Assembly (NCBI GenBank): GCA_037893245.1 | Contig: JBAIAA010000537.1 | Location: 496,001-560,000 of the forward strand | Length of the DNA: 64,000 bases | Origin: Crossaster papposus | Taxonomy: Eukaryota; Echinodermata; Asteroidea; Velatida; Solasteridae | Direction of reading: 5' to 3' | Shown here: piece after piece, positions 11,335 to 22,234 of the stretch | How positions within the stretch are numbered: position 1 is the first letter of the stretch | Layout: every line of letters starts with the position of its first letter | The notes under the pieces: model-generated | What the model was told of the DNA's origin: nothing | Databases searched by the model: none | What the model saw: the letters and a program-made list of their open reading frames with translations, nothing else | Made by a program: the position numbers and the translations under genes

Positions 11335-12088
11335 GTTTTCCTAGTTCCGGATCGCACAAAATATTCAGGCTGTTTTCGGCAAGTCTAATCTTCGAAATTT
11401 AAATGAAATAGGTTTAGTAGTTTACCTTGAGTGATGGAGAAACTACAGTTTTTGTTTCGATATTTATGCTCTACTTTATTTGAAAATACGACGTCAAATA
11501 TACCGACATCCCTTTTTCTAGGTGCGGATCAGTTTAACCAATTCCGGATCGAGTAAAAAACTGCTTCGTACATGAAAAATTATCACGCTAGAACCAACCC
11601 GAATCAAGCCTATATTTCTGATAAAGTATTCATTAATTTATATAAATACAGTTTAAAAGAAATTTCAAATACTTTCACTTCCAATAAAGTTTAAAAAGAG
11701 GACTTGCAAGGAAATGCTTCGAAATGTTTTGTTCGTGTACGTATTCGTGTGTGTCGCGCGGCAACGAGCCGATAAACTTTGTCCCACCATGGAGAAATTT
11801 CTCCATGGTCCAACAGAACACGTCATATGAAATCGCTTGCGCGCGTGTAGTTGATGCATGTATTTTACGGGCGATCCGGAACTAGGAAAAAATGAACGTT
11901 CAGTCTTTGGCAGATTTTTTTAATACTGGAGACTTTTAGACTTATTTTTACTTATGTATCAAGAAGCTTGTATGTTTCTTTTCAAAATGCACTTCATCTA
12001 AACAAATAGTATTGGAGACCAAGCCATAACAAGTTAGGTTTTTATTTGAAGCGATCCGGAACTAGGAAAAAATCGGAACTAGGAAAAC
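11335..12088. mobile_element. Inverted-repeat element GTTTTCCTAGTTCCGGATC (unit A)
   Basis: The left end GTTTTCCTAGTTCCGGATCG recurs inverted at about 11869-11890 and again, doubled, at 12050-12088. Degenerate inner copies occur at about 11516 (TTTTTCTAGGTGCGGATC) and 11550. This terminal plus subterminal repeat pattern is typical of non-autonomous DNA transposons. A small open frame on the minus strand (11665-11859) has no recognisable domain. All three units carry the element at the same location. Confidence 0.7.
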
Positions 12089-12229
12089 AACTGTACCACT
12101 GCTAAACTACATGAACAAAGCCAAAATACGAAAACGAAGCTGCATTTGTAAAACGGCCTAGAAGAATCCGCGAAGTCGCGAAATTCGGAGTATTTTCACC
12201 ATTTTTCTCGTTAAAAAAGTATTTATTGA

Positions 12230-12562
12230 AGGTAATAACAGTGCGAGAACCCGGTTTCGGCGAGAATCCATTACCAGCGGTCATCCCCCAACCCGGTCAT
12301 TACCACGCAGCAATAACGGGGTTATCGCACTGTTATTACCTATATAAAGTATAGGGATAAGAGGGGGTACCCCTCTGCCACATATCGTACTGGGTATAGC
12401 CCCTAAACATGAAAACAAAACGCTGGAAATATCGCCGAAAGGAAAGTCACGAAATTTGGAGCATTTTCAAAAAATTTCTTGGCTCAATCCATTACCAGCG
12501 GTCATCCCCCAACCCGGTCATTACCACGCAGTGATAACCGGGTCTTCGCACTGTTATTACCT
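12230..12562. repeat. Palindromic element AGGTAATAACAGTGCGA plus decayed second copy (unit A)
   Basis: Bases 12230-12341 form a fold-back with arms AGGTAATAACAGTGCGA and its complement, and a loop containing CCATTACCAGCGGTCATC. A second partial copy at 12487-12562 has the same loop and right arm but no left arm. The stretches before each copy (GCGAAGTCGCGAAATTCGG and GGAAAGTCACGAAATTTGG) are also related, so the whole looks like an old tandem duplication of about 250 bp. Unit C carries the loop of the first copy in the opposite orientation. Confidence 0.8.
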
Positions 12563-12948
12563 ATATAGTAGCATACTGAAGAGCGCTGCAAGGTTGTACT
12601 GATGCGTGAACGAGAGTGCGCTATATCGCTGTAAGCGCTCAGCTTATATGCTGGTGGTTAAATAACTACAGGTATGCCAGTGTTAAGACACTTGCACCTG
12701 TCGTTCGAAACCGAAAGGAAATGTTACTTTCCAAGAACAATCAAATTGTTACAATTATTTATAATAAAATGCAAGGTTAAACCCTTTATAGGGACTTTAA
12801 AAAATTGTACAAGAAAAATCTATTTTTTCAAATTTAAAGAAATATACAAGGTTATTACTGGTAACCCTGGATTTTGAAGCATTGGCCACGTTATAAGTCA
12901 CAGCAAGAAAAGGTGGCATATTTTACTTTAGAACGGGTTTTTACGGCC

Positions 12949-13166
12949 GTATAGACGATGTGCCCTTTGACGTCACGTGTTTACATATGTATTCGAAAGT
13001 GCCCGGCAGTATGCGCACACATCGTGTTTTACATCAAACTTGCTTAAAGAATGACGTCGCAGGTCAGATCGCCTTTGAATTATGTGACCTCTGATGTCAT
13101 CTCTTAACCAAATTAATGTTGCCGGTCTCATCATACAGATGTAAACAGAGGGCACATCATCTATAG
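12949..13166. mobile_element. Inverted-repeat element around GATGTGCCCT (unit A)
   Basis: The left arm GTATAGACGATGTGCCCT and the right arm (reverse-complement CTATAGATGATGTGCCCT) flank about 180 bp, with further inverted similarity at the GTTTACAT blocks. The same structure is at 31228-31447 in B and is deleted from C. No coding content. Probably a MITE; no target duplication was identified. Confidence 0.6.
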
Positions 13167-13457
13167 TGTTTTTATGGCCGCAATGACCATGTGGTGCGTT
13201 CACTACCTAAAGAAAATAAAAGTCGTGTTTAGTCGGGCAGCGGCAGAGCAGTGAATATGCCGACAATTGCCGATGCAAGCCAAATCATGATTTACATGCG
13301 CTTGTCCTCACATTATGTGCTATGAGAGAATTAGTTTGTGTGGGGCATCAACTTGAGGTCCAAGTTGGCAAACAACTGCTTACTGCAAATAACAAGCAGA
13401 ATTGACTCTAGGTTTTTAAAGATGTGTGTACCTACAAGCATGTTTAGTTTATGTAAT

Positions 13458-14318
13458 TCACTGTCTGCCTTTTCGACAAATGAGCTTTTTAGTAGCTTTC
13501 CTGAAAGCTTCATTTCTCCAGCAATAGATGACCGTGTTAAGCCAAGAATTGCTGTAGCGCACATTTTCAATGAAAATTGATATTAAGAAGTTCAGTTCTC
13601 CCAAGAACAGTGTGGGCAGCCATGTGACGCAGACGGTGCCTGTAATAATCAGAAATGTTTTGAGAGCTTTTACATTTGATCGATGAAGCTGAACCTGTGC
13701 ATCGTCAGCATTGATCTCAGCTGCTGCTATACGCCGTGCATGATGCCTCGCTATCAATATCATTTTCCCGTACATAACAATTATAATCAAAACAACTGAT
13801 ATTACAAAAACAGAATGAATTACAATTGAAATTATTCGCAACTTTTCAAAATGCTGAGCTACTATGCGGAAAGTGAACAGAACAAGACAGAGTAAAGTTG
13901 CACATGCCAAGGCAATGCAAGCTCGTCTTTTGGTGACTAATGTTGGAAGTTTGAGAGGTTGTGATACTGCAATGTAGCGGACCACAGTAACTACTACCAG
14001 AATGCACAATTCCAGCGTTTGAAAACAAATAGCTATAGTTTCAAGAACTGGTATATCAACATGCAGCATGAAACCTGCATAAAGAAGACCAAAGAAGCCC
14101 ACTCCAAGATCGGTAATCGTTAGGGCTACCACCAGCAGCTTAGTGACGTCATGCATGCCATGTATGCCATGTAACACCAGCAGAGAAAACAAGTTGCAAA
14201 TGATGCAAAACAAGCAGTTTAAACTAAGAACACAGCTACGTATGTAGAAACAATCTTTGTCTTCGTCGATATCGTTCGCATGTGATGAATTACCACACAG
14301 TTCTGATACATTTTCCAT
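13458..14318 (-). CDS. Rhodopsin-class G-protein-coupled receptor, unit A copy (286 aa)
   Basis: Single-exon seven-helix receptor for the plasma membrane; ligand unknown. Seven hydrophobic segments are visible. TM1 is near residues 27-50. TM2 is near 60-84 with LVVALTITD, giving the conserved Asp. TM3 is near 95-118. TM4 is near 133-152. TM5 is near 165-187. TM6 is near 215-240 with VTWLP, matching the CWxP position. TM7 is near 245-270 with LNTVIYCWRNEAFR, where NPxxY is replaced by NTVIY. The DRY box reads VRY, so the acidic residue is absent, and TM4 lacks the usual Trp. The N-terminus has a possible glycosylation site (NSS, residues 10-12). The start MENVS is preferred: the upstream frame that is open in unit B has a stop here. 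Class A is clear. Subfamily is not resolved; the TM7/helix-8 style recalls melanocortin/adenosine-like groups. Possibly functional. Confidence 0.85.
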   Translation of the reverse strand: MENVSELCGNSSHANDIDEDKDCFYIRSCVLSLNCLFCIICNLFSLLVLHGIHGMHDVTKLLVVALTITDLGVGFFGLLYAGFMLHVDIPVLETIAICFQTLELCILVVVTVVRYIAVSQPLKLPTLVTKRRACIALACATLLCLVLFTFRIVAQHFEKLRIISIVIHSVFVISVVLIIIVMYGKMILIARHHARRIAAAEINADDAQVQLHRSNVKALKTFLIITGTVCVTWLPTLFLGELNFLISIFIENVRYSNSWLNTVIYCWRNEAFRKATKKLICRKGRQ

Positions 14319-15868
14319 TTTAAGAGGCTGGGATATTCCGTGTGCGGTAGATTTGAGCTCGCTCTACAGGCACTTGATGACCAATCTTCACAGAAACAGA
14401 AAACTAATTCAGTGGTGTAAGGTATAATGTTTAAGATGATGTAAATACTGTTCCTCAGAAACCATTAGAAGAGCTTCGTTTTCAATGTAGACTTTCGTGC
14501 ACGAAACGAAGGGCAGAGCATTCTTTTCAGAACCACCCAACTCACAATAGAGAATTATCCACATGGTGCTTGCTACTGCCAAGAACTTGTTTTATTTCTT
14601 TTCACCATGTAAACCTTCAAATCTCACACGAGACATCAGATGATTCAGACACTGTTCAATGTGCATCACTGTTTCCATCACTGCTTTAGTATCAGAACGT
14701 CATGGATTCACCACCACCAGTGCAACCAAACTCCCAGACAGTGGCGGACTTCAGAGGAACTTAGAAAGGCTCCTATAGCAGAAATGAAATGCAGGGTTAC
14801 TGGGGATCATCATGATCAGTTATAATAGTACTGTGTAACGTTCGTGCATAAAAATAGTTTCTCAATTCCAGTTGAACTATAGTGCTGTATTGGATACATA
14901 CCAACAGGCACATCAGTGTTACATTATGGTGCCGTGTATCTGCCAATTTCAAACGATCTCACTCCCGATGCATACAATACTTCTAATTTAGCATCCAGTA
15001 AAAGTCAGTCCATTTGAATTGTCATTAAGCGTGGTTTCCAGAGTTGTGTTGCAAGGATTGTTTTTTCCAGCGTCTCATACAGTATACATCAGACGTGATT
15101 CGATGTACATATCGTGTTAGACACGTTTCTACGGCGTGGTAGACGGTGGACGTATACTATCCAATCAAAACCAGTGCAAACCGCTCACCTCGGCCCCATC
15201 TAATCCTTGGCACGATATCGTTCAACATTATGCTTTTGCTAATGCAAGCTGCATATTTAGCATGAATTTATTTATTCAAATCAACTACATGTACTTAGCA
15301 TTTGACTACAACAATGTACAGGGGACTAGGCTGGATGGGATTTGTCAATGTCCAGTCTACAGGGTGTCTCCCCTAAAAAGGTAATTTCTAACAATAAGAT
15401 TTAGTGTGACAAAGATATGCATTTTATGGCTATTGATCATGTTTACCATAAAGTATCAGCAATATGCTTCCCATGCAGTGATACCTTGATTACATTCTTC
15501 CAGTGATGCATCACTGAGAACCATGCACTGTTTGGAAAATGGTATGTGAGAACCCTTTTAGGGTAGTTCATGGTCAGACAAGATGAGCAGCACATTCAGA
15601 TAATGCGGTATCGACCGTTTCAAACGAAACAACACTATAATTATTACCGAGGATCGAAACTCACAAGAGAACAAAAGTCTCCCGATAATCCTCGAACGGC
15701 GGTTTCTTTGTCAACATTTGTCCTCGGTCGCGATAGGGTTAATGGGGATGCCGTAGTACAGGAACAAAGGGAAACACAAAATGGCCTCGGTGATTATTTT
15801 TCACGACTGTGTGTACATTTTTCTGTAGGCCTAGGCCTATAGAACTATAGATCCAGTCAAATTTTCAA
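14319..15868. other. Flank upstream of GPCR, no gene seen (unit A)
   Basis: The region is conserved with 34566-35850 in B and, in part, 61864-62640 in C, at substitution levels like the rest of the unit. It may hold 5' untranslated exons or a promoter for the receptor, but no splice-linked coding exon or core promoter can be asserted. Open frames here are short and not preserved between copies. The segment ends at the junction with unit B. Confidence 0.5.
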
Positions 15869-15946
15869 TGTCTAAAAAATATAGACAGTGATGCATTTAC
15901 GGACGATCTCCGTAATGTGCCATGGCAATAATGTTTTGGGTTGTTA

Positions 15947-18900
15947 CACTTTAAAAAACAAAGTGCTAATTTAGCTCTTGAAGATCTAAAAAGTTGCACT
16001 TCTAGGTGCTTGTATAGTGACTGCACGCGCTGTGCTGATTCAGCACCTTCATGAGTGCTGCAACAACAGCACTCAAAAAGAGCTACTCATAACACACTTT
16101 AGGTGCAATGAGCTGATTCAATATGTGCACTTGCAGGGAGCTAAAATAAACACTATAGGTGCCACTTTTCTATAATTCCAAAACACAACAATTCAATCAA
16201 TGAAGCATGATGTTGGTTTTTTTTCTCTCGCAAATTTTATTTTATTCCATCCAGAATGTGGCATCAAAGCACGAAGTGTAGCCACTTAAATTGTCAATTA
16301 TACTATTCAAATTAAGTACCAAACTTTTAACTAAGTTTCCCCCCGAAAATACGGATTTTACACTCATTTTGCGGTGCAGAATAAAATGTGGTTATAGAAA
16401 CCTAACAAATAGTCAAGATTTCCAAGTACATGTACATGTACATTTGTAAACAAAATTTACTTTCCTAAATTAAGCAGGAAACCAGTCACATACAAATGGA
16501 GAAATTACCGGGAAAGAATTTAAAAATAATTAACCAGGTGAAACAACTTGATTTACCCAAAATCAAATTCATTAGTAATGAGTCATTCTTTTAAATAATT
16601 ATTTAATGGATAATAAGGTTTTACCAATCAAATAAAAGAACAGGTATCTCCTGAAAACTAAATCCACTCTCCAAAAGTGTAATTGGTCCAATGTTTCAAG
16701 GTTTAGACTATTCTCCTTAGTAATTTTTTCCTTAGTGACACCATAAATTTTTACTTATAACTTTTTAACTATTGTAACCAGTGTGATTTGCATCCAAAAT
16801 TGCAATCGTCACTGAATAACACACTTGGCTTATCTAATTGTATGTGTTGATAGCCCAGGTTAGACTTCTTCACAATTTTAGCAAATGTATGCTTTAGAAA
16901 GGAACATTTATACCGTTTGCAATGAAGGAGTCCAGCCTAGCTGGCGTTGTTTGGTCATGATTTTAGGGCAAATTATTTACTGTGCCTTTGAGTGTCATGG
17001 CAACTTCAGTTACTCGAGGTGGCAGCTTTCCTGTGTATTTGAGGCCATATACAGACTTCTGGTAGATGAAGAAGTTCGTTAGGAATGTTGAGTACTCCAG
17101 GTTGAACACGTAGGATCTGCTTTACCAGTGATCTAGAGCCGAATGCAAGAAGGGCAGGCTGCTTTGTGGATTCATTCTTCAATGCACCCCGGATGGAGTG
17201 AACTGCCGACTTTATAAGAAGAATAGAAAAAACAACAGAATTTTGTTAATCATTACAATAAAAAATAACATTTTAATAATTATTTATACATCACCAAAAC
17301 TGACCTTAACACTTATAGTAAGATATATTATCACCATGCATGCATGATCGATATTTATACATTATACTACATGTACCTCTAACTGCACCTATCATATTTC
17401 AGTTAACTTGTCATTGTCACAATCAATTACTGGAGGGGGGGGGGGGGGGGGGGGTAGATTACAAAACATCAAATCTTACGCCCCTTCCTATAATCATGTT
17501 GACTTGTTTTGCCTGGTTCCTTTCTTGTCTGCCAGTTACTCTTACTCTCAGCAGTCATTGCTGTAATCCTTTCATTGCATATCAGCAATTTAAATTTTAA
17601 AAAGGGGTGGGACCTACCTCATAATCACAAGCTGCTTGTCTACATCTTGTTGCTGAGAGACATGCCTTCTGTCTTTGTGTTGTACGATAGCAACGATGGC
17701 AACAGCTAATCCATGAAGCCGTAGAGTGCCGGCCGTGTGTTCTACAAATATAAGTTAATCATGTATTACAATAGTACTCCATTTGCAAGAAATACTGTTT
17801 GTTGGCAAATATAAAGAAAAAACCAGTCGTTAGGCCTATTCTAGATCGATAAATAAGTCGCAACACTCGACGTTGACGTGCATCACCGTGACACGGCCAT
17901 GACGACAGTGATTGCACGTCAGATTTGTTAGTGTATTATTATTAAATCATCAACAAAGCTACTCAAATGTTAACTAGGTCTATGTATTATTAATATCATC
18001 TCAATGAACAAATGACACATTTGTATTAGCTTACCTTTTCGCTTCCAAAGGATGGGTCCCCTGTCAGCAGACACCACCACATGTACGATGACAACAGACA
18101 TGTAAACGCAAACAAGCCCAGACTTGTCGAAACAATGCCACATGACGCAATGGCATCATCAGATACAGAAAATGACTGGGCTGAATCATCAAAAGAAACT
18201 CCTCCTTCCTGGTGCTTCCTCATCGGACATAGCAAATGAAATTAACCAAAACTTCATCGCCGTAGCGAAAGATATCCCTAAATTAGACCTTACTAATTTA
18301 CCTGCTTATTTGCCTGCTGAATCCATAGTTCCTATTATTACCCCTAGGGACGTCTTTAATAAACTAAGAAAAATCAATGTTAACAAGAGTGGAGGACCTG
18401 ACCGCATTCCACCGCGTCTGGTGAAAGAATTTGCATTTGAATTGTCATTCCCATTGAGTGATATTTTTAATTGTTCTTTACAGGAGGGAATTGTACCTAA
18501 TATCTGGAAAATGGCGTTTGTTGTCCCCATACCTAAGACTAACCCTCCTAGAATGGATAACTTACGTCCAATAGCACTAACGTGTATTTTTGCTAAAATA
18601 TTTGAAGATTTTGTTACGGATTGGATAATGAAATACATTGGCACTTTTATTGACAAACAACAATTTGGCTCACTTAAAGGTTCATCAACATCTCATTATC
18701 TAGTTAAACTTTTGAATACTACCTATAGTGCTACCGATAACTCACACAATTCCGCAGTCCTAGTTGCTACGGATTTCAGTAAGGCTTTCGATAGAGTGGA
18801 TCATCAGATAGTAATTCAAAAGTTCATTCAACTTGGTGTCAGATCCTCTATAGTGCCATGGATTGCCAGTTTTCTGTCATCCCGTTTACAGTCAGTTCGC

Positions 18901-20294
18901 TATAATGGTGTTTTATCTAATTGGGAAATTGTAGATGCAGGTGTCCCACAAGGCACCAAAATTGGACCTATTGCTTTTCTGGTTATGATTAATGATTTTG
19001 TCACCAACTCCCCTGAGATTTTGCATTACAAGTATGTTGACGATATGACTCTTTGTCAAACGTTTAAGAATCCTGATCAAACCATAATCATGCAAAATGA
19101 GTTAGATTGTTGGCTACAGCTAATAATATGAGACTTAATCCATCCAAGTGTCAATCTATTAACATTTGTTTTAAGCGCTCTCCACCTGTAGCACCTACTT
19201 TTAAAATTAATGGTTCGTTAATTAATCAAACTGATTGTCTAAAACTTCTTGGTGTTCATGTGCAAAGTAACCTTAAATGGGACACCCAACTTGAACAGAT
19301 GTGCAAATCATTTAATCGGAAGCTATTTTTCCTTCGTCAACTTAAGCGTTGTTGTACTCCTATTAAAGACTTGCTAATGATATATATATTAGGCCTACAA
19401 TCGAATATGCTTGTCCAGTTTGGTTCTCAAGCCTCAGTAAATCCCAATTGGAATGTTTGGAGAAACTACAGCGTAAAGCCTTGCGCATTATTTTAACAAA
19501 GGACTTTTGTAGTACTAAGTCCTTCAGTGATATATATTCTCAATTTGGTATGTCACCGGTTTCTGTTAGACTTCAACAACTATTTGGTAAATTTGGCCAA
19601 TCATTGATCACTTCAAACAAATATAGAGACTGGCTCCCACCCAAAAGAAACAATAACCTCAGAAATACAAACCAACTTTGCTCAATCAAGTGTAGAACCA
19701 ACAGGTACAAAAACAGTCCAATCCCGTCCTTGACTACTCTTCTCAATACATGTACTGAGTTGTAGTTACACACCTGCATGTTTGTTTTTTTAATGGAGCT
19801 GGCCCCCTTGCCTTTTAGTATTTATGCAATTTATATGTTCATACTACATGTACACATATTGTTTAATTACAATGAATCTTGTTTTTACCAACAATGTCTG
19901 GTGTGTTTGGACACAGGGGTCGGGGAGCCAAGAATCGTGTTCGGTGTAGCCGAGTGTTTTTTATAATGTGTAATTCATATCATTTAATTCATATTTTAAT
20001 TACATGCTTGTATATTGTTTTTATCAACTATATACTTTAATGAATTGTTGTATAAGTTTATATTTTCGTGATTCTTTTATTTGAATGTAATTTTAAACAT
20101 AATTCAGCTCTAGAGCTGTGACGTTTGAATTTTCAATAAACCAATAATAATAATAGACCAATCAAAATAGTTTTGCTTGCCAGCACCATCGGCACTTTAT
20201 TTTTAGCACTTTTGGCTCCAGTGGTGCTGGTTATGCACGTGAATGGCAGGTCATTGCGTAGCACTCACTTTTTAGCACTTTGTTTCTTAGAGTG
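15947..20294. mobile_element. DNA transposon T1, copy in unit B, carrying a nested LINE
   Basis: Same element as at 926-3264, again between TA dinucleotides (15945-15946 and 20295-20296). The left terminus has one change (CACTTTAAAAAACAAAGTGC). It is enlarged by a 2.0-kb LINE inserted at about 18152. A short 3' extension near 17930-17975 (ATTATTATTAAATCATCAAC) is absent from the A copy. The surrounding LINE-alpha matches A and C, so this is a duplicated insertion, not an independent one. Confidence 0.9.
18152..20154 (+). pseudogene. LINE-beta, 5'-truncated reverse transcriptase element nested in T1
   Basis: The insertion interrupts T1 sequence that is contiguous in copy A (ACATGACGCAAT then AGACCAATC at 3121). 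The frame from about 18160 to 19131 encodes a reverse transcriptase. KSGGPDRIPPRLV, NLRPIAL, LVATDFSKAFDRVDH, DAGVPQGTKIGP and the catalytic box YVDDMTL (YADD-type with Val) are all present. A frameshift at about 19105-19131 separates the thumb/C-terminal part (NPSKCQSINI, LKLLGVHVQSNLKWD), and another shift follows at about 19450. The 3' end has CAATAAACC and an AAT-repeat tail (20142-20154), usual for CR1/L2-like elements. The endonuclease is missing by 5' truncation. It is absent from unit A, so it is younger than the A/B duplication. Confidence 0.88.
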
Positions 20295-20296
20295 TA

Positions 20297-20830
20297 TGAT
20301 GTTGATAATGCGTGATGTATATGGCACTTCATATTTATGAGTATTATTATTTGCCAGTCAAAACCAAACGCATTCAAGGTGCCTCAGTTAAGTACCGTGG
20401 CTCGATAGCGAAATTCTTAAACTTTTGCGGCAGCGCGATCGTGTACACAAAATTGCAAAGAACACAGGCTTACAAATCTATTGGGATTCATACAAAAACC
20501 TGCGGAAAATATAATATAACTAATAAAATCCGCAGTAAAAAGAGTAAATACTACACTTCCGACATATAAGAAAGTAAAAGCAAGTCTTCTATGCCGTGGA
20601 AAACTCTAAAGGAGGTACTCCCTATATAAGAAACAAAAAAACTGTACCAAATTCGATTACTTCCCCCAATGGGGAAATATTGACGATATCGCCGACATTG
20701 CTGTTACATTAAATGAACACTTTTCAACAATCGGCAAGCGTACTGCTGGAAATTACCCTTTGCGTAAACTTGAAATAGATGGCAATACTGACGCCTCTAT
20801 CTTTGATTCTCTAGATGAAGAATGCGTAGT
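20297..20830 (+). pseudogene. LINE-alpha fragment after T1 (unit B)
   Basis: This resumes LINE-alpha exactly after the T1 insertion and follows copy A to the codons for DEECVV (about 20810-20830). The frame has extra breaks, for example a stop after YYTSDI at 20567 and a small insertion near 20622. It stops abruptly at 20830, where unrelated sequence begins; the rest of the reverse transcriptase is missing from this unit. Confidence 0.85.
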
Positions 20831-21405
20831 GCTAGTCCAGGCAAAATACATAATTTTGTTTTGTTGACCTCAAACAAATTGCAACAAATTGTTTTTCACC
20901 ACAGTGCACTTCTATAAGGTTCCTAGAATTACATACTAAAAATCTACAAAAATCCAAGTGGTGGAAATATGTCTAATTTGCATAAATCGTTAATCCCTGC
21001 CATGTAATATTCCCATATTTGGGTATATATTTTATTTTTATTTTTTGAAAAGTTTATTTTGCTGATTCTACTTACATATCCTTACTTGAATAACATTTGC
21101 TAAAGCATATAAGTGACTGAATAATTATGAGAACACAGTAATTATCCAAAATGACAACTTTGTGACCCTATAAATGTGCGCACATTACACTGTCTCCAGA
21201 TATCATCATGTAGTCAGTATTGGTGAGCTTCAAATTTACCAAGTTGCTTACTGGCACAGTTATCATATTAAAACCTTATGAAAAATCATATGAACAATAA
21301 TAACATTGTGATATTTAGCCCAGCAAACAAAAACTGAGGAAAAATGGTGTGTCTATAAATTGGGCTAAAAAGTAGTTAAAGGGTTGCCTAACAAGGAAAT
21401 CCCCA
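20831..21405. other. Unassigned 575-bp segment replacing LINE-alpha reverse transcriptase (unit B)
   Basis: This AT-rich segment has no counterpart in A or C. It lies between LINE-alpha residues DEECVV and the last 55 bp of the LINE 3' end. No open frame, inverted ends or target duplication could be recognised. It probably records an insertion with deletion of about 1.8 kb of target. Confidence 0.5.
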
Positions 21406-21890
21406 AGTTTTAAATTGTTTGGGCACAACCTGGGTAAAGAAATGGAATAAATAAATAAATAATCGAGTTAGTACCGTAGGTGTAGTCATAATTCCACGGC
21501 AGCCGGAAAGTGTTCGCCTTTTGCGGACGGCGTGCCGTGTGCAATTTATGGGACTACGGTACAGCATGTGTACCGTAGTATAAATTGAATGAAAACGACT
21601 CAGCGCGCATGCGGGGGCGAGTAGCTATTTGAACTATCTTGGAATGGAATGTTCTCGGAATTTCACGGGTCTTTTCGACTCTTGCGTCAAGACTGAGTTC
21701 GGAAACAAATCGCGTGACAATCGAGGGCGCCCTCAATAAGCCCGTTTTCGGAGTATTGATGATTGGTGAACTGCATAGACGGGCGGCGCGCCCCGGAACA
21801 AATGAAAAACTCAGTCATGAAGCAAGACTAGATGTTGACCCGCGACAGAGAGACGACCAAAAACCTGAAATTACCGCTAAATACTGACAT
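21406..21890. repeat. LINE-alpha tail plus adjacent flank, single copy (unit B)
   Basis: Single-copy version of the block that is tandemly doubled in A. It starts TTTTAAATTGTTTGGGCAC, has an AAAT tail and the flank, and lacks about 38 bp after the tail. The 82-residue open frame MEWNVLGISRVF is also conserved here, which in copies this similar is not evidence of coding. Confidence 0.7.
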
Positions 21891-22096
21891 TAGTGGCTTT
21901 TCATTGTTCATCAGTTCATTCGTAAGCATGTCCGTGATGTAATAAACCCCCCAAACCAAACAAAAATCGTATGACGAGCGCAAAATTGAAACTCGAATAC
22001 AGACACTCCGTTTCGTTAGTCATTGAGAAAAGGATGGTTTTCAGGACAAATTTGACAGTAAAAGTCTAGTATAATAAATTATGATACCCGTGTAAA

Positions 22097-22234
22097 GGCC
22101 GGTTTATACTTTACGCGGAAGCCAATGCGAAGCAAATTTCATGACGTCACAATTATAGAAGTTTCATTGTGACGTTCTCCGCTGCCTTAACGAATTCGCT
22201 TCGCAACGACATTCGCGTGAAGTATGAACCGGCC
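22097..22234. mobile_element. Short palindromic MITE GGCCGGTT (unit B)
   Basis: Copy of the element at 6828-6965 at the orthologous site, same length (138 bp) and same inverted ends. Confidence 0.8.

Larger units (their letters stand above)
1..15868. repeat. Segmental duplication unit A (left end outside window)
   Basis: The sequence from base 1 matches the sequence from 37412, and colinear homology with units B and C continues through the minisatellite, the inverted-repeat elements and the GPCR. The unit starts inside LINE-alpha, so its true left edge is outside the window. It ends near 15868, where the text jumps from the right-hand flank (as at 35850) straight into LINE-alpha sequence (as at 848). 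Unit A lacks T2 and all the unit-C-only insertions, so it shows the empty sites for many of them. It has its own 497-bp tandem duplication. Confidence 0.9.
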
